Source: Cavenderia fasciculata
Lineage: Eukaryota; Evosea; Eumycetozoa; Acytosteliales; Cavenderiaceae
Assembly (NCBI RefSeq): GCF_000203815.1
Contig: NW_004457736.1
Span: 620,001 to 684,000, forward strand
Length of the DNA stretch: 64,000 nucleotides
Direction: 5' to 3'
In this document: one piece after another, positions 12,819 to 24,508 of the stretch
Layout: every line of letters begins with the position of its first letter
Numbering within the stretch: position 1 is the first letter of the stretch
Program-made: the position numbers and the translations under genes
The notes under the pieces: model-generated
What the model was told of the DNA's origin: nothing
Database searches by the model: none
The model's input: the letters and a program-made list of their open reading frames with translations, nothing else

Positions 12819-13136
12819 ACAAACAAAAGGATAACAAAGACAAATCAACTAACCAAAATACACACCCCATCACACCCCTATTTATTAAAACTTTTTCCCA
12901 ACAAACAAACAAAAAGAAGGCAAATAATAATTCTAAAAAAAAGAATGAATAAAAAATACAAACATATATTTATATATGATTGTTTTATCCCCCTCTAAAT
13001 TGTCTTATACATATTATTATTATTAATATTGTTTATCCCGTTGAAATATCCATTTTTTTTTTGTTCATCCACACAAACATCAAACTTTCAAATTTGATAT
13101 TTACAGTTCATTTGCAATTGTACATACATATATATT
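12819..13136. other. Short intergenic spacer
   Basis: AT-rich spacer between two plus-strand genes. It must hold the IP6K terminator and the next promoter. Nothing else was seen. Confidence 0.5.
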
Positions 13137-14981
13137 ATGAGTAATAATCAACAAACAACACCTCCACAACAACAACCTTCTTCTTCTTCTTCATCTTCAT
13201 CAAATCAAAGACCAAATAATATATTTGTACAAAATGTAAAAGAACAAGGTCTAGGATTAGGTGCATTAAACTTGAATACTTCATCAGCTCCTTCTTCACC
13301 TTCAAATCACAACTCTTCATTTATGAATAGATCACAGTCATATAATCAGATTGCTAGTACTTCTACGCCTACTACTACATCACCACTACGAGATGATCAT
13401 CATAGAGCATCAACAAATTCATTATCAAATTCAATCGATTTTGGTAGTAGTCCATTACATCTTCCAACAGCTCAATCATCATCAACATCATCTTTAATGT
13501 CATCAGCAAGCATTATACAGCCACATCATCCACAAGGAGGAAATAATAATAATAATCCAGAGTTACCTTATGTATATTCATCATCAAATGTTCAAGGTTT
13601 AACAGGTGATGAAGCTACACTTAAAAGATTAATTGTTTGTATCTTCTTACATTGATTAAAACAACAAACATATTAATATTAATATATTCTATTTATCAAT
13701 TCTTTTTAGAGAGTTGGAAATTGGAATAATGTATTTAAAGTAGCAGATATGTGTATTGCAGGTACAAATAATCCATTGTTGATCTTACAATATAAACAAT
13801 GTCGTATAGTAGCGCATGTAAGGATGAGAAACTATAAGATTGCATACGATGAAATACAAGGAATTGGTGATGTACGTGATCTTGTCAATTGTTATGAAGC
13901 CTATCCAGCACTCTTTCCCAACAAAAAGGGTACAATGGTACCTTTTTCAATGCGAGTCATCAAGGCTGAATTGGCATGTCACTTGGGATTGGAGAAATAT
14001 CAACTCGACGCATTGTATGCATTGTTGTCAACTTGTAAACGTGAAATACTCAATCTCGAACAACAAGAATTCAATCGTCAAAACAATGGATTTGGTGGTG
14101 GCAACTCTATGATGGGTAGTTCATTGGATCAACAACAAATATTTTTATCACAAGTAGATGCTGCAACAACCTCTCTACTTACACCAACAACTACATCTCC
14201 TATTACAGGACAAACACCATCTTCTTCACCTCCAACTTCATCACAACTTCATCTTAGTGTTCATGTTGATGAATTATTTGAAAATCAAGATCAAACTAAT
14301 ACTAATGGTTGTATGTATCATAAAAAAAAAACAAATATGGATTGAAATTAAACAATCGATTAATTAATTATTTACATAGTGATAACATGGAGATTAAGAG
14401 AAAGAAGAATTGTATTTTCAATTGTAACATTTATTATTCAAAAGAATAAGGATTATTTATTGGCAGTTAAAATCATAGAAGATTTAATTCAAAGACAACA
14501 AGCTGATCAATGGACACTATCGGCATTGGGTAGAATACATTTACAAATGGGTAATGTCAGTCAGGCAGAGACAATATTTAAGGTGACCGATCGGTTGATT
14601 CCAGAACCAGAGATTTCGGTACTTTCACATATGAACAAGGGTTTCTTGGCAATTGCTTTGGATCAGTATGGAGCGGCAATAGGTCACTTTGATAAGGTTA
14701 TTCAGTTGGATCCTACAAACATCCCAGCATCCAACAACAAATGTATAGCAATGTTGTACACATGTGATCTCTCTGGTGCAGTTCATGCACTCGAACAATT
14801 GATGAACAAGGAAAAGGAAAAGACAATTGACGAGACCTTAATCTTTAACATTTGTTCACTCTACGAACTGTCAAGTGAAAAGAGTAATGAAAAGAAAAAA
14901 GCAATCATGGGTGATATTGCTCGTCGTGCTCCCGATAACTTTGACTTTAAAGTATTCAAAATTACAAATACTCAAAATTAA
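13137..14981 (+). CDS. trappc12: TRAPPC12-like trafficking protein (TPR)
   Basis: Three exons (13137-13634, 13710-14310, 14380-14981) give 566 aa. The first ~160 residues are Ser/Pro/Gln/Asn-rich and disordered. The conserved part starts with NWNNVFKVADMC, continues through a helical block including AYPALFPNKKGTMVPFSMRV, and ends in TPR-type helices (WTLSALGRIHLQMGNVSQAE, then AAIGHFDKVIQLDPTNIPA). The C-terminal ETLIFNICSLYELSSE matches the typical FNLxTxYELES end of TRAPPC12. The role in the family is as a subunit of the TRAPPIII tethering complex in ER-Golgi or autophagosome traffic. A low-complexity insert (Thr/Ser/Pro) splits the conserved region. The exon 2 donor was chosen at GTATGT (14311) because it keeps the frame. 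Confidence 0.85.
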
Positions 14982-15053
14982 AACAATTAAAAAATAAATA
15001 ATAAATAAATTGGTATTTCCTTTTCTTTTGTAAATTAATAATAATTATTTAAT

Positions 15054-18000
15054 TTAAAGTTTAATTTCTTCTAATCTTTTAACACAATGTTGACAAAGGG
15101 TTGCTTCCTTTTCACTTTGATGTCTCCAACATCTTGGACATTTGTGTTGGGTAGACTTTTGACATGTGATTTGGAATCTTGCAACCTTGTCAATACCACC
15201 ATTGAGTTGGTAGAGAGTTTGACCACCATGTGGGTTGGTGATGAGAACATCAGATGTCATGGCAGCTTCACCTTCTAGTTGTGGAGGTGCGTTGTATGGT
15301 TCGACAATGACACCACTGACACAAAAGATGTCTTCCAGTTGTGATTGGAGTGAAGTGAGATGAGTGTAGAGTGGTACTTGGTCGTTGGTAACCATAATGG
15401 TAATGGTTGCTTCGTCTGGACGACCAATGACACCCTTGTCACGAACGATTTGCAAAAGACGGTTCACTTCATTTCTAAGAGTAATAATGTGATTCCATTT
15501 CTCAAAGAGTTCTGGGTTGTACCATTGTTCTTCAAATTTACACCATCCTTGAGTAAATACTGATTCCTTTGGACTACGATATTTAAATTGATGATTATAA
15601 ATATCTTCTGATGTATGTACTGTAACTGGTGCTAAAATCTTATTAACAACATCTAACATCTAAATGAGGAAATAAAATAAATAAATAAAACATATAAAAT
15701 AATTAATTGATTTCTTTTGTTTTTTTTTTAGTGTTTTCATACATGGAATAAAACAGTTTGAGAACTTCTTCTTAGGATATTATCTTTTGACTCTACATAA
15801 AGTCTTTGTTTGATGACATCAAAATAAAATGAAGAGATTTCATTTACAAATATATTTAATTCTTGCATTGCTTTGCTGTACTGGAATTGATCATAATATT
15901 TTGATGCATTTTGTTCCAATAAAAATACTTTATGAAGTGCAAATTTATCCAACTAAATAAATTAATTAATTAATTAATAAAAACAAACATTATATATTTT
16001 GGTTGTTTTTAAACTTACATCAGATAATTGATTATAATCAATTTGATTTAATTCTGGATTAAAATCAAAGTTTGAACCCAACATGAATTTAACAGTATTT
16101 CTAATTTTCTTGATGTTTTCCAATAGTTTGATAAGAATGTTTGGACCAATGGAGATATCACGACTATAGTCGCTACTGGCAACCCACATACGTAACATAT
16201 CTACACCATAGGCTGGGTTTTCAGTTTTGTTTGGTCCACCACTGACAATGAGGTTTGGAGCCATAGTGTTTCCGAGAGACTTTGACATTTTCATTCCCTT
16301 TTCATCGAGAAGGAAACCATGTGTAACGACGTTGCGGTATGGAGCAATACCACGAGCACAAACAGAGGTCAAGAGTGAGCTTTGGAACCATCCACGATGT
16401 TGATCACTACCTTCTAGGTAGATATCTGCTACACCATCCTCTTTGGAAATGATTCCTCTTTGTACGAGGACACCACGCCATGAAGTACCACTGTCAAACC
16501 ATACGTCCATGGTATCGCTACCCTTGACATACTTGTGACTCTCGGATCTGTATTTCTCGGGAAGGAGATCAGCTACGTCACGTTCAAACCAGCTGTCTGC
16601 ACCACCATGCTTTCTAAATACCTCGAGAATGTGTTGGATGGTTTCGTCATTGATAAGTGCTTCGCCAGTCTCTTTTTCGTAAAAGACGGGGATGGGTACA
16701 CCCCAGAAACGTTGTCTCGAGATACACCAATCTGAACGACGTCCAACCATACTCGACAGACGGTTAGAACCCGATGGAGGTACCATGTTGACGGCGTTGA
16801 TGGCTTGAATAGCCGATTGATGCACGTCGGTGAGATCGACAAACCACTGACGGGTGGTACGGATGAGAATGGGTTTCTTTGTACGCCAGTCGTATGGATA
16901 CTTGTGAGTGTACTTTTCTTGGTGTAATAAACACCCGAGTTGAGAGAGGTCTTCAATAACGGCTGTATTACCTCCGCCAAGCACCTCCATACCGACAAAC
17001 TTGTCACCTACCTCCTTGGTGAAACGACCTTCGTCATCGACTGGCGACAAGACTGCGATATTGTGTTGAGCACAGATGGCAAAATCCTCCATACCGTGTC
17101 CTGGGGCAGTGTGTACCAAACCAGAACCAGAGCCAGCGACAACATGGTCGCCGAGAAGAACTGGTGATGGACGGTTGTATTGTGGGTGGACTGTTTGAGT
17201 TCCTTCAAGTTGTGCACCTGTAAATGTTGCAACGACCTCTAAATCCAATCCAAATGCTGATCTGAGCGATGCAAGACGTTCAGATGACACGATGAGTAGG
17301 TGGTTGTCGATCTTGTCATGTTTGACAAGCGAGTATTCCAACTGGGCATTGACACAGATTGCTTGGTTGGCTGGAATGGTCCATGGCGTGGTGGTCCAGA
17401 TGACAGCATGAACCTTGTCACCACGACTCATAGCAGCGAGGATGTGAGCGTTGGAAGACTGTGTCACTGCAAACTTGACAAAGATGGATTGCGAGACATG
17501 GTTGTCATTGTACTCGAGCTCGGCGTCAGCTAATGCAGTACGACTTGACGGTGACCAGTGAACGGGCTTGATACCGCGATAAACGTATCCACGCTTATAC
17601 ATATCGTAAAAGGTTTCGAGTTGAGCTACCTCATAGTCTGGTGCCATTGTGATATAAGGTGCTTCCCAGTCACCCATAATACCCCATGATCTAAAAGATG
17701 CCATCTGCTTGCGTATCTCCTTTTCAGCGTATGCTTTGGCCGTCTTTCTAATCTCTACAGGTGTCATGCGATCACTCTTTTCACGACGGATCGATTCGAA
17801 TGCCTTACTTTCAATAGGCAGACCGTGACAGTCCCACCCGGGGATATAGTTGACACGGTGACCACGAAGCATCTTGTAACGGTTGGTAATGTCCTTTAGA
17901 ATCTTGTTGAGTGCGTGACCGAGATGCAAGTCTCCGTTTGCGTAGGGTGGACCGTCGTGAAACACCCATGTCTTGCCACCCTCTACATTATTCGTTTCTT

Positions 18001-18241
18001 GCCACTTGTACAATTGGTATGCGTCTTTGAGTAGAGTTGGTTCTCGTTGTTGTGCATTTGCTTTCATCGAGAATGATGTCTTTGGTAGATTAAGTGTTGC
18101 ACTGTATGAATGATCATTGTCTGCTCCACCGCCACCACTACTAGCACTACTAAACGATTGTCTAATCAAAGACGAAGATAGTAAAGTGTCTTTAAAGATG
18201 GTCGTCGATTTACTACCACTATGTCGTAATAAATTGATCAT
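15054..18241 (-). CDS. mileS: Isoleucyl-tRNA synthetase, mitochondrial (bacterial type)
   Basis: Three exons (16019-18241, 15743-15952, 15054-15659) join in phase 0 and give 1012 aa, close to bacterial and organellar IleRS length. The N-terminus (MINLLRHSGSKSTT...SSSLIRQSFSS) is Arg/Ser-rich without early acids, a likely mitochondrial presequence. The HIGH motif is HLGH (106-109) after PPYANGD, the KMSKS motif reads KMSKS near residue 650, and the editing domain is present (TTTPWTIPANQA). The extreme C-terminus keeps a zinc-binding CPRCWRH...CQHC, as in eubacterial IleRS, showing a bacterial-type rather than cytosolic enzyme. It charges mitochondrial tRNA-Ile. It lies convergent with the TRAPPC12-like gene, 70 bp apart. 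The symbol uses the dictyostelid convention for the mitochondrial form. Confidence 0.93.
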
Positions 18242-18550
18242 CTCTCTTTCTTTCTAAATACTTATATAAGTATATATATATGCAAACTAACTAAGTAATC
18301 TTATAGCCAAGATAAGAGGTATGTATTGATGATGTCAATGTGTTTGAGAAATTGTAAAAAAACGATGATCAGATTGTTAGAGAATGAAGGTCATGAGATA
18401 TTTATTGAATATCTGTTTCTATCTATCTTTGGTAACCAAATGAATACTTGCAAAGACAAAAGAGTAAACCAACTTTTACTCCCGTTATGTACATACACAT
18501 TATTATTATTCATTTTTTATTATTAATATATTTTTGAGCATTAGGCAATG
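18242..18550. other. Spacer between mileS and the transposon cluster
   Basis: It contains the mileS promoter. A 66-codon open stretch (18326-18526, plus) begins MMMSMCLRNCKK but matches nothing I recognise, and I do not count it as a gene. Confidence 0.45.
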
Positions 18551-19350
18551 TATGGATGAACATCACATCACCATTTTTGGTGGTTTGTATTTTTTTGTAG
18601 ATAGACCATACATTAATTACATTACTGTAGTACTCGTTGTTGGCTACAATGAGTAAAAGAAAAGATAGAGATGGAGAGATGATAGATTTTGAATCAACAA
18701 AAACATTGAAAAGAATCAAAATGATGCAAAAACAACAACAACAAGAAACAAAAATAATAATAATAAGAAAGGTGGAGGATTTGTACCTATTGAATTAAAG
18801 GATATATGGGAGTTCTTGGCCACTAGATATACGATAAGTGTCAATCGCACTTCTGACTTTTCAAATTATCACCAATACTCGGTACGCTTTGCCGTTCTTT
18901 CATTGATGGTACAAGACAAATACTTGGCCTTTGAGAAAGCATTTTCATTGTCAGAAGAATCAATACATCAACTTTGTCAAGAAATGTCTATAAATGCAAG
19001 TGAATTGGTAAAAGGATTCAAATCTGGATGATCACATGGAAAGATGAAATTTGAATGCAATATTGTAGAAAAGACTTATGAGTATTATGGAATAACTGAC
19101 AAAAAGCAACAAAAAGTGTACAAGGATGATTCAAAAAAGGTATCACTAACTGGTACTCATATTCGTCGTAAGGAGTAGTAATAATAATAATAATAATACA
19201 AAAAAAAAAGATTATATTAATATTTATTTTTAAATTCGTTGGTAGTTGGGAACGATTAAATTTTGGTGTACCATTTATTGCTGATTGGTTTCCTCATCTC
19301 ACTAACAAAAATGATGATGATGATGATGATGATGATACTATTTCTAGAAA
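18551..19350 (+). mobile_element. Copy C: internally deleted piggyBac-like unit
   Basis: This is a relative of copies A and B. It keeps their leader (ACCATACATTAATTACAT, GTAGTACTCGTTG) and the MSKRKDRDGEMID start at 18648, then jumps straight to the INKNIEKN region, so roughly 85 codons of the N-terminal domain are missing. It continues with PIELKDIWEFLATRYT, YLAFEKAFSLSEESIHQL and MSINASELVKGF, then a stop, and later the VPFIADWFPHL exon. Several stops and the deletion make it non-coding as a whole. Homology fades near 19350, where GC-richer unrelated DNA begins. A TGAACATCAC end-like motif lies at its left edge (about 18558). Confidence 0.65.
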
Positions 19351-19914
19351 TTGTCATGGGGATCGCCAAGCCCTAAACCTGCTTGACCAATTCTTGCAAC
19401 AAGGTAGACTCCACACTTCAACCGTTATTTTAGACAATCAAACCACGACACCCAACGGGCAGTAGTCAACCGTCTCATTATGGGAGCAGGCCATTCGGCA
19501 GCATTAAGATTTGATGAAAGCACCCGATCCCAAGCCCGATTCCATAATATGCTCCGAGATCCCATCATCCGATTGGCCACAAAACTAAACATCGATCTAC
19601 AAATGATGCAGGACACTCTTCGCAACCTCATTACAATACAGCTCAACAATACGATAAGTGGTCGTTCGGATCCATCTGATCATGTTGTGCTTGGATACAA
19701 AAGTAGTACGAACTTGACACCCCAACAAAAAGAATTGTACAATAGATCAGTTGCCCAAGAACGAAACAGATTAAAAGATTTGGCTGCGAGATTGCATTTG
19801 GTTGACTTTAACCTCCCTAACACAGTGCCATTTTCACCTCGACAATATTTCTCCCGTACTGAAATCGCTGAGTTGAAAAATGATCAACATGCTGTATTTA
19901 TCAAATATACATAG
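19351..19914 (+). mobile_element. Fossil fragment of an unassigned element, possibly DIRS-like gag region
   Basis: A compact block is markedly richer in GC and in C-ending codons than its neighbours. It interrupts the homology of copy C to its relatives. Its longest open part encodes Arg-rich helical protein (DESTRSQARFHNMLRDP, LKDLAARLHLVDF). The style recalls capsid-like proteins of DIRS-type retroelements, but I cannot confirm this. It looks broken and old, with at least one break; no terminal repeats were found. Confidence 0.35.
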
Positions 19915-20169
19915 ATCAAACAAATAGTATTAAGAATTGCCAATAATAATAAAAATAATAATAATAATCAACCAAATATTAATTAATTTTTGGTAGAGAG
20001 AAACAAAACATGACTTCAATATTTTAATAGATGATTACACTATAGATGGCATTCATCTAGACAACAATTATGTGTATAGTCTTCCAGAGTTGTGAGTGAT
20101 GGGAATTTTAAGTGTATTATTATTTACAATTCTTTTGATTTACAGTAGATGCTATGTACAATTATTATT
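19915..20169. other. Spacer with one orphan exon-like stretch
   Basis: AT-rich sequence. After a TTTTTGGTAG acceptor-like site, bases around 20000-20094 read DFNILIDDYTIDGIHLDNN and end in TGA; this looks coding but I cannot attach it to a gene. Confidence 0.3.
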
Positions 20170-21664
20170 GTGATGTTCATTTGGTTGAAAAAAAATTCAT
20201 AATGTTCTGTTTTGATTGTTTACTACGAGTATGAGTAGGAGTAGAAGGACGGTTTGGATATAAATCAGATTTGGATGAATTAAATAGAAAAGATTTTAAA
20301 TCTCTAATGAATTCAATGTGTGGTTTGGTGGAGGCAAGTGTATATAGTCTGACAATAGAATATAGATTGCTAAAGAAACTGTCCATCAAATTGAGAACAA
20401 ACGATGCATTCCTATCTGCCACAACAGAAAGTGGATACAAAAATTTGTTTACATCATCCATATGCTTTTCTGTTGCATCAAACTGATTAATCTTTTTCAA
20501 AAAAGAGTCAAAATTAAAGTATTCTATTTCACGAGACGATGCTGGATCTTTTGGAAAATAAATAAATAATGATTAATAAATAATATTTTATAGAAAAAAT
20601 AATAAAATCACAAAACAACTTACTTCTTAAATTACAGCCACTAAATGTTGGTTCATATACGTTGGTTATGTACATTGAATCTTTGATATCACTTTGCTCA
20701 AAGTCCTCGAGGTCGGTAACTTTTGATTCAACTATCACAAGCAGATTTGAATTCGCATTGATAGCCGACACCTTTTGATCGTTGCCATCTTTAGCACCAT
20801 CAACTAAAATACGATAAACATCTGGAAATGTCCGAGGTGATGATTTGACAATAAATTTGAGTCCATTGTCATTCATATAATCAATAGTTGTTCTATTTTG
20901 AATTTTACTTTTGGAAATAACAAACATCTTTTTGTTTTCCATAAATTTCAACAATTTATCATCATCTTTATCATCAACATTATTATTATTATCATCATCA
21001 TCAGCACTTTTCTTCTTGTTATTATCTAGATGAGGAAACCAATCTATAATAAAAGGTAATCCAGAATGTGATTCTGGATAAAAATGGTTGGGAATTCCAA
21101 CTTTGATTTAAAATGTATAGTTAGTATTTGATAAACTTTTTCCTTTCCTTCCTTTCCTTTCCTTTCTTTTCTTTTCTTTTCTTTTTAAATAGTTAGTACT
21201 ACTTACGACGAATATGAGTACCAGTAAGTGATACTTGCTTTGAATCATCTTTGTACTTTTTTACCTTTTTCTGTTCTTTTTCCCTGACATAATCACCATT
21301 TAGCTGATGAAAGAAAGCTGTAATTCTATCTACTACAAACTGATCTTCCAATACAATATCCCATTCAAATTTCATCTTTCCATGTGATATGCCCGACTCG
21401 AATCCTTTTACCAATTCACTTGCATTTATAGACATTTCTTGACAAAGTTGATGTATTGATTCTTCTGACAATGAAAATGCTTGTTCAATGACCAAGTATT
21501 TGTCTTGTGCCATGAATGTTTGAGCATCAAAGTATATTGAATACTCTGAATAGGTTGTAAAAATTAGAACTATGGTACAAACACAATGTGTATCTTGTTG
21601 CCAAGAAATCCCATATATCCTTTAATTCAATAGGTCCAATTGCAGTTCCACCACTTTGTTTCTT

Positions 21665-21697
<33 letters not shown>

Positions 21698-22145
21698 GTT
21701 GTTGTTACCTTTTCCTCCAACCTTTTTATTCTTTTCAATGCTTTTGTTGATTTCATTCAATAGTAAGTTCCAAAACTGTTCACTAAACAGAGTTGAAAAT
21801 GCCTCTTTCAATGGTACCTTTACATCTCTTCCTAGTTTAGCCAGAGTTGTTGATCGCACTATACCATCAAATTGAATAGTAGGTTTGATATCACCCAAGT
21901 GACATCTCCATCCATCCTTTGCAAGTCGAATCAAATCTTCATCGTTGTATCCTCCTCCTTCCTTCTTCTTCTACAAAAATGATAAATGGTTAGTTAATGA
22001 TTGCTCGTTGGTGACCATCAAATTGAATAATATTGCAATATTACATTACATACACTTCCCTTTCCCTTTTCCCTTTCTCATCTACATCTATCAACTCTGC
22101 ATCTACATCTATCATCTCTCCATCTCTATCTTTTCTTTTACTCAT
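20170..22145 (-). pseudogene. Copy A: piggyBac-like transposase unit with a frame break
   Basis: It is the inverted partner of copy B with the same exon plan. The start is MSKRKDRDGEMIDVDAEL (22145), an intron follows after GAA at 22056, and exon 2 begins at 21970. Relative to copy B there is one extra A/T in a five-base run at 21559-21563, which breaks the frame after YHSSNF. The later exons are open: MAQDKYLVIEQ from 21513, the FYPESHSG-IIDWFPHL exon, KLLKFMENKKMF, and a last exon ending NIMNFFSTK at 20177. Homology to B stops exactly after TGAACATCAC past the stop codon, marking the element end at 20170. The remainder shows mainly substitutions and repeat-length changes, so the copies separated fairly recently. 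The family call is as for copy B. Confidence 0.6.
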
Positions 22146-22376
22146 TGTAACCAAGTACTACATCTATTCAAGACATAATGTAATGTATGGTCTATCTATC
22201 TGTCTATCTATTTATCTGTACTACTCTATTAATCAAAAACCAAGACTGAGAATAAAATTAAATTAAAAATCAAATTTAAATGATGTTCACCATTCTCCTT
22301 TTTTGTATTTAGACAGGTAGAAATAAATATACATAATATATCATACATTAATTACATGTAGTACTCGTTGGTTGCA

Positions 22377-23277
22377 ATGAGTAAAAGAAAAGATAGAGAT
22401 GGAGAGATGATAGATGTAGATGCAGAGTTGATTGATGAAAAAGGAAGGGTATGTATAGTTTACAAAATGATATGAAATATTCAGTATCTTTATATTAACA
22501 TTTAATATCTTTGTTGTTGTTGTTGTTGATGATGTACGAGAAGAAGAGGGAAGAAGGATATAATGATGAAGATTTGATTCAATTTGCAAAGGATGGATGG
22601 AGATGTCACTTGGGTGATATCAAACCTACTATTCAATTTGATGGTATAGTGCGATCAACAACTCTTGGTAAACTCGGTAGAGATGTAAAGTCACCATTGA
22701 AAGAAGCATTTGTAATTCTGTTTCGTGAACAGTTTTGGAACATACTATTGGATTCAATCAACAAAAACATTGAAAAGAATAAAAAGGCTGGGGGAAAGGG
22801 CAACAACAATAATAATAATAACAAAAAGAAACTAAGCGGTGGAACTGCAATTGGACCTATTGAATTAAAGGATATATGGGATTTCTTGGCAACAAGATAC
22901 ACATTGTGTTTGTACCATAGTTCTAATTTTACAACCTATTCAGAGTATTCAATATACTTTGATGCTCAAACATTCATGGCACAAGACAAATACTTGGTCA
23001 TTGAACAAGCATTTTCATTGTCAGAAGAATCAATACATCAACTTTGTCAAGAAATGTCTATAAATGCAAGTGAATTGGTAAAAGGATTCGAGTCTGGTTT
23101 ATCACACAACAAGGTTAAATTTGAATGGAATGTTGTATTTGAAGAGCAGTCTGTAGATTATAGATTGTCATCTTTCTTTGATGGACATCATGTCAGGGAA
23201 AAGAAGAAGGTAAAAAAGTGCAAAGATGATTCAAAGCAAGTATCACTTACTGGTACTCATATTCGTCGTATGTATAC

Positions 23278-23342
<65 letters not shown>

Positions 23343-24293
23343 TCAAAAGAAAGAACTAAACTTATAATTAACCTTTCATTTTAACAAAAGTTGGAAGTTT
23401 TTATCCACAAACACAATTTGGAGCACCATTTATTATAGATTGGTTTCCTCATCTAGATAATAATAATAATAATAATAATAACAAGAAGAAAGGTGATAAT
23501 AATAATAATGTTGATGATGATGATAAATTGATGAAATTTATGGAAAACAAAAAGATGTTTGTGATTTCCAAAAGTACAATTCAAAATAGAACAACCATTG
23601 ATTATATGAATGACAATGGACTCAAATTTATTGTCAAATCATCACCTCAAACATTTCCAGATGAATATCGTATTTTGGTTGATGGTGTTAAAGATGGCGA
23701 TGATGGAAAGGTATCGGCTATCAATTTAAATACAAAACTGCTTGTTTTAGTTGATAAAGATACAATGTATATAACCAATGTATACGAACCATCATTTCGT
23801 AGAAAGAGTTTAAGTAGTAAGTTTATTTATTATTTACTATTTATTATTTATTAATGGACAATTATTATTATTATTATTATTCCAAAACTATTCTATTATA
23901 GATCCAGCATCAAATCCATATACTACTAGTGAGATTGAAGACTTTTATTTTGAATCTTTTTGGAACAAGATTCATCAGTTTGATGCTACAGAAAAGCATA
24001 TGAATGATTTAAACAAACTTTTGTATCCACTCTCTGTGGCCGATAGGAATGCTGCATTTGTTCTCAATTTGATGGACAGTTTCTTTGGCAATCTATATTC
24101 CATTGTCAGACTACTCAATCCCACCAAAATGTACAATGAATTCATTAGGGATTTGAAATCTTTTCTATTTAATTCATCCAAATCTGATTTGTATCCAGAC
24201 ACTCCTTCTACTCCTACTCATACTCGTAGTAAACAATCAAAAACAAGAGAAAAAAAGAAACTAAATATAGCCGATTTTTTTGCCACCAAATGA
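22377..24293 (+). CDS. piggyBac-like transposase-derived protein (copy B, intact)
   Basis: Four exons (22377-22448, 22541-23267, 23391-23816, 23902-24293) join cleanly into 538 aa. The order of blocks follows the DDE_Tnp_1_7 (piggyBac) fold. There is LKEAFVILFREQFWNILLDSIN, then PIELKDIWDFLATRYT and FMAQDKYLVIEQAFSLS (cf. the M.RxRFxxIxxxLHF segment). Next comes MSINASELVKGF where piggyBac has SIDExMxxFKGR, then APFIIDWF (cf. DNFF), and VLVDKDTMYITNVYE (cf. WxDxxxVxxLST). A helical EKHMNDLNKLLYPL...LNLMDSFFGNLYSI follows. The first catalytic Asp would thus be Asn. There is no Cys-rich C-terminal domain; instead the tail ends KLNIADFFATK. The family assignment rests on motif order alone. It could be active, domesticated or inactive. 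Confidence 0.6.
23281..23341. repeat. (TAA)n microsatellite in intron
   Basis: About 20 TAA units inside the second intron of the copy B gene. Confidence 0.95.
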
Positions 24294-24508
24294 ACATCAC
24301 CAATTTAATTTAATTATACTACTTGTATTGTAAATAAATAAATAAATAAATAAAAGAATTCTTTTGTAAATAATTCCAAGGTTGTCCTTGGAAAAGCCAA
24401 CAATAAAAATCTTTGATTTGTTTTTCCTTCGTTTTTTTGTTTCTTTCAATGCATGATGATCATTCTTGTTTCGTATTCAATTGAGATAGAGAAATAGATA
24501 GAGAGAGA

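Larger units (their letters stand above)
22281..24299 (+). mobile_element. Copy B: piggyBac-like DNA transposon, apparently whole
   Basis: A 9-bp inverted repeat, TGATGTTCA at 22281-22289 and TGAACATCA at 24291-24299, bounds the coding unit. The right one overlaps the stop codon and coincides with the point where homology to copy A ends. TTAA tetranucleotides sit just outside both ends, but at unequal distances and in AT-rich DNA, so a TTAA target duplication is not proven. With copy A it forms a head-to-head inverted pair whose start codons are 231 bp apart. Confidence 0.5.
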
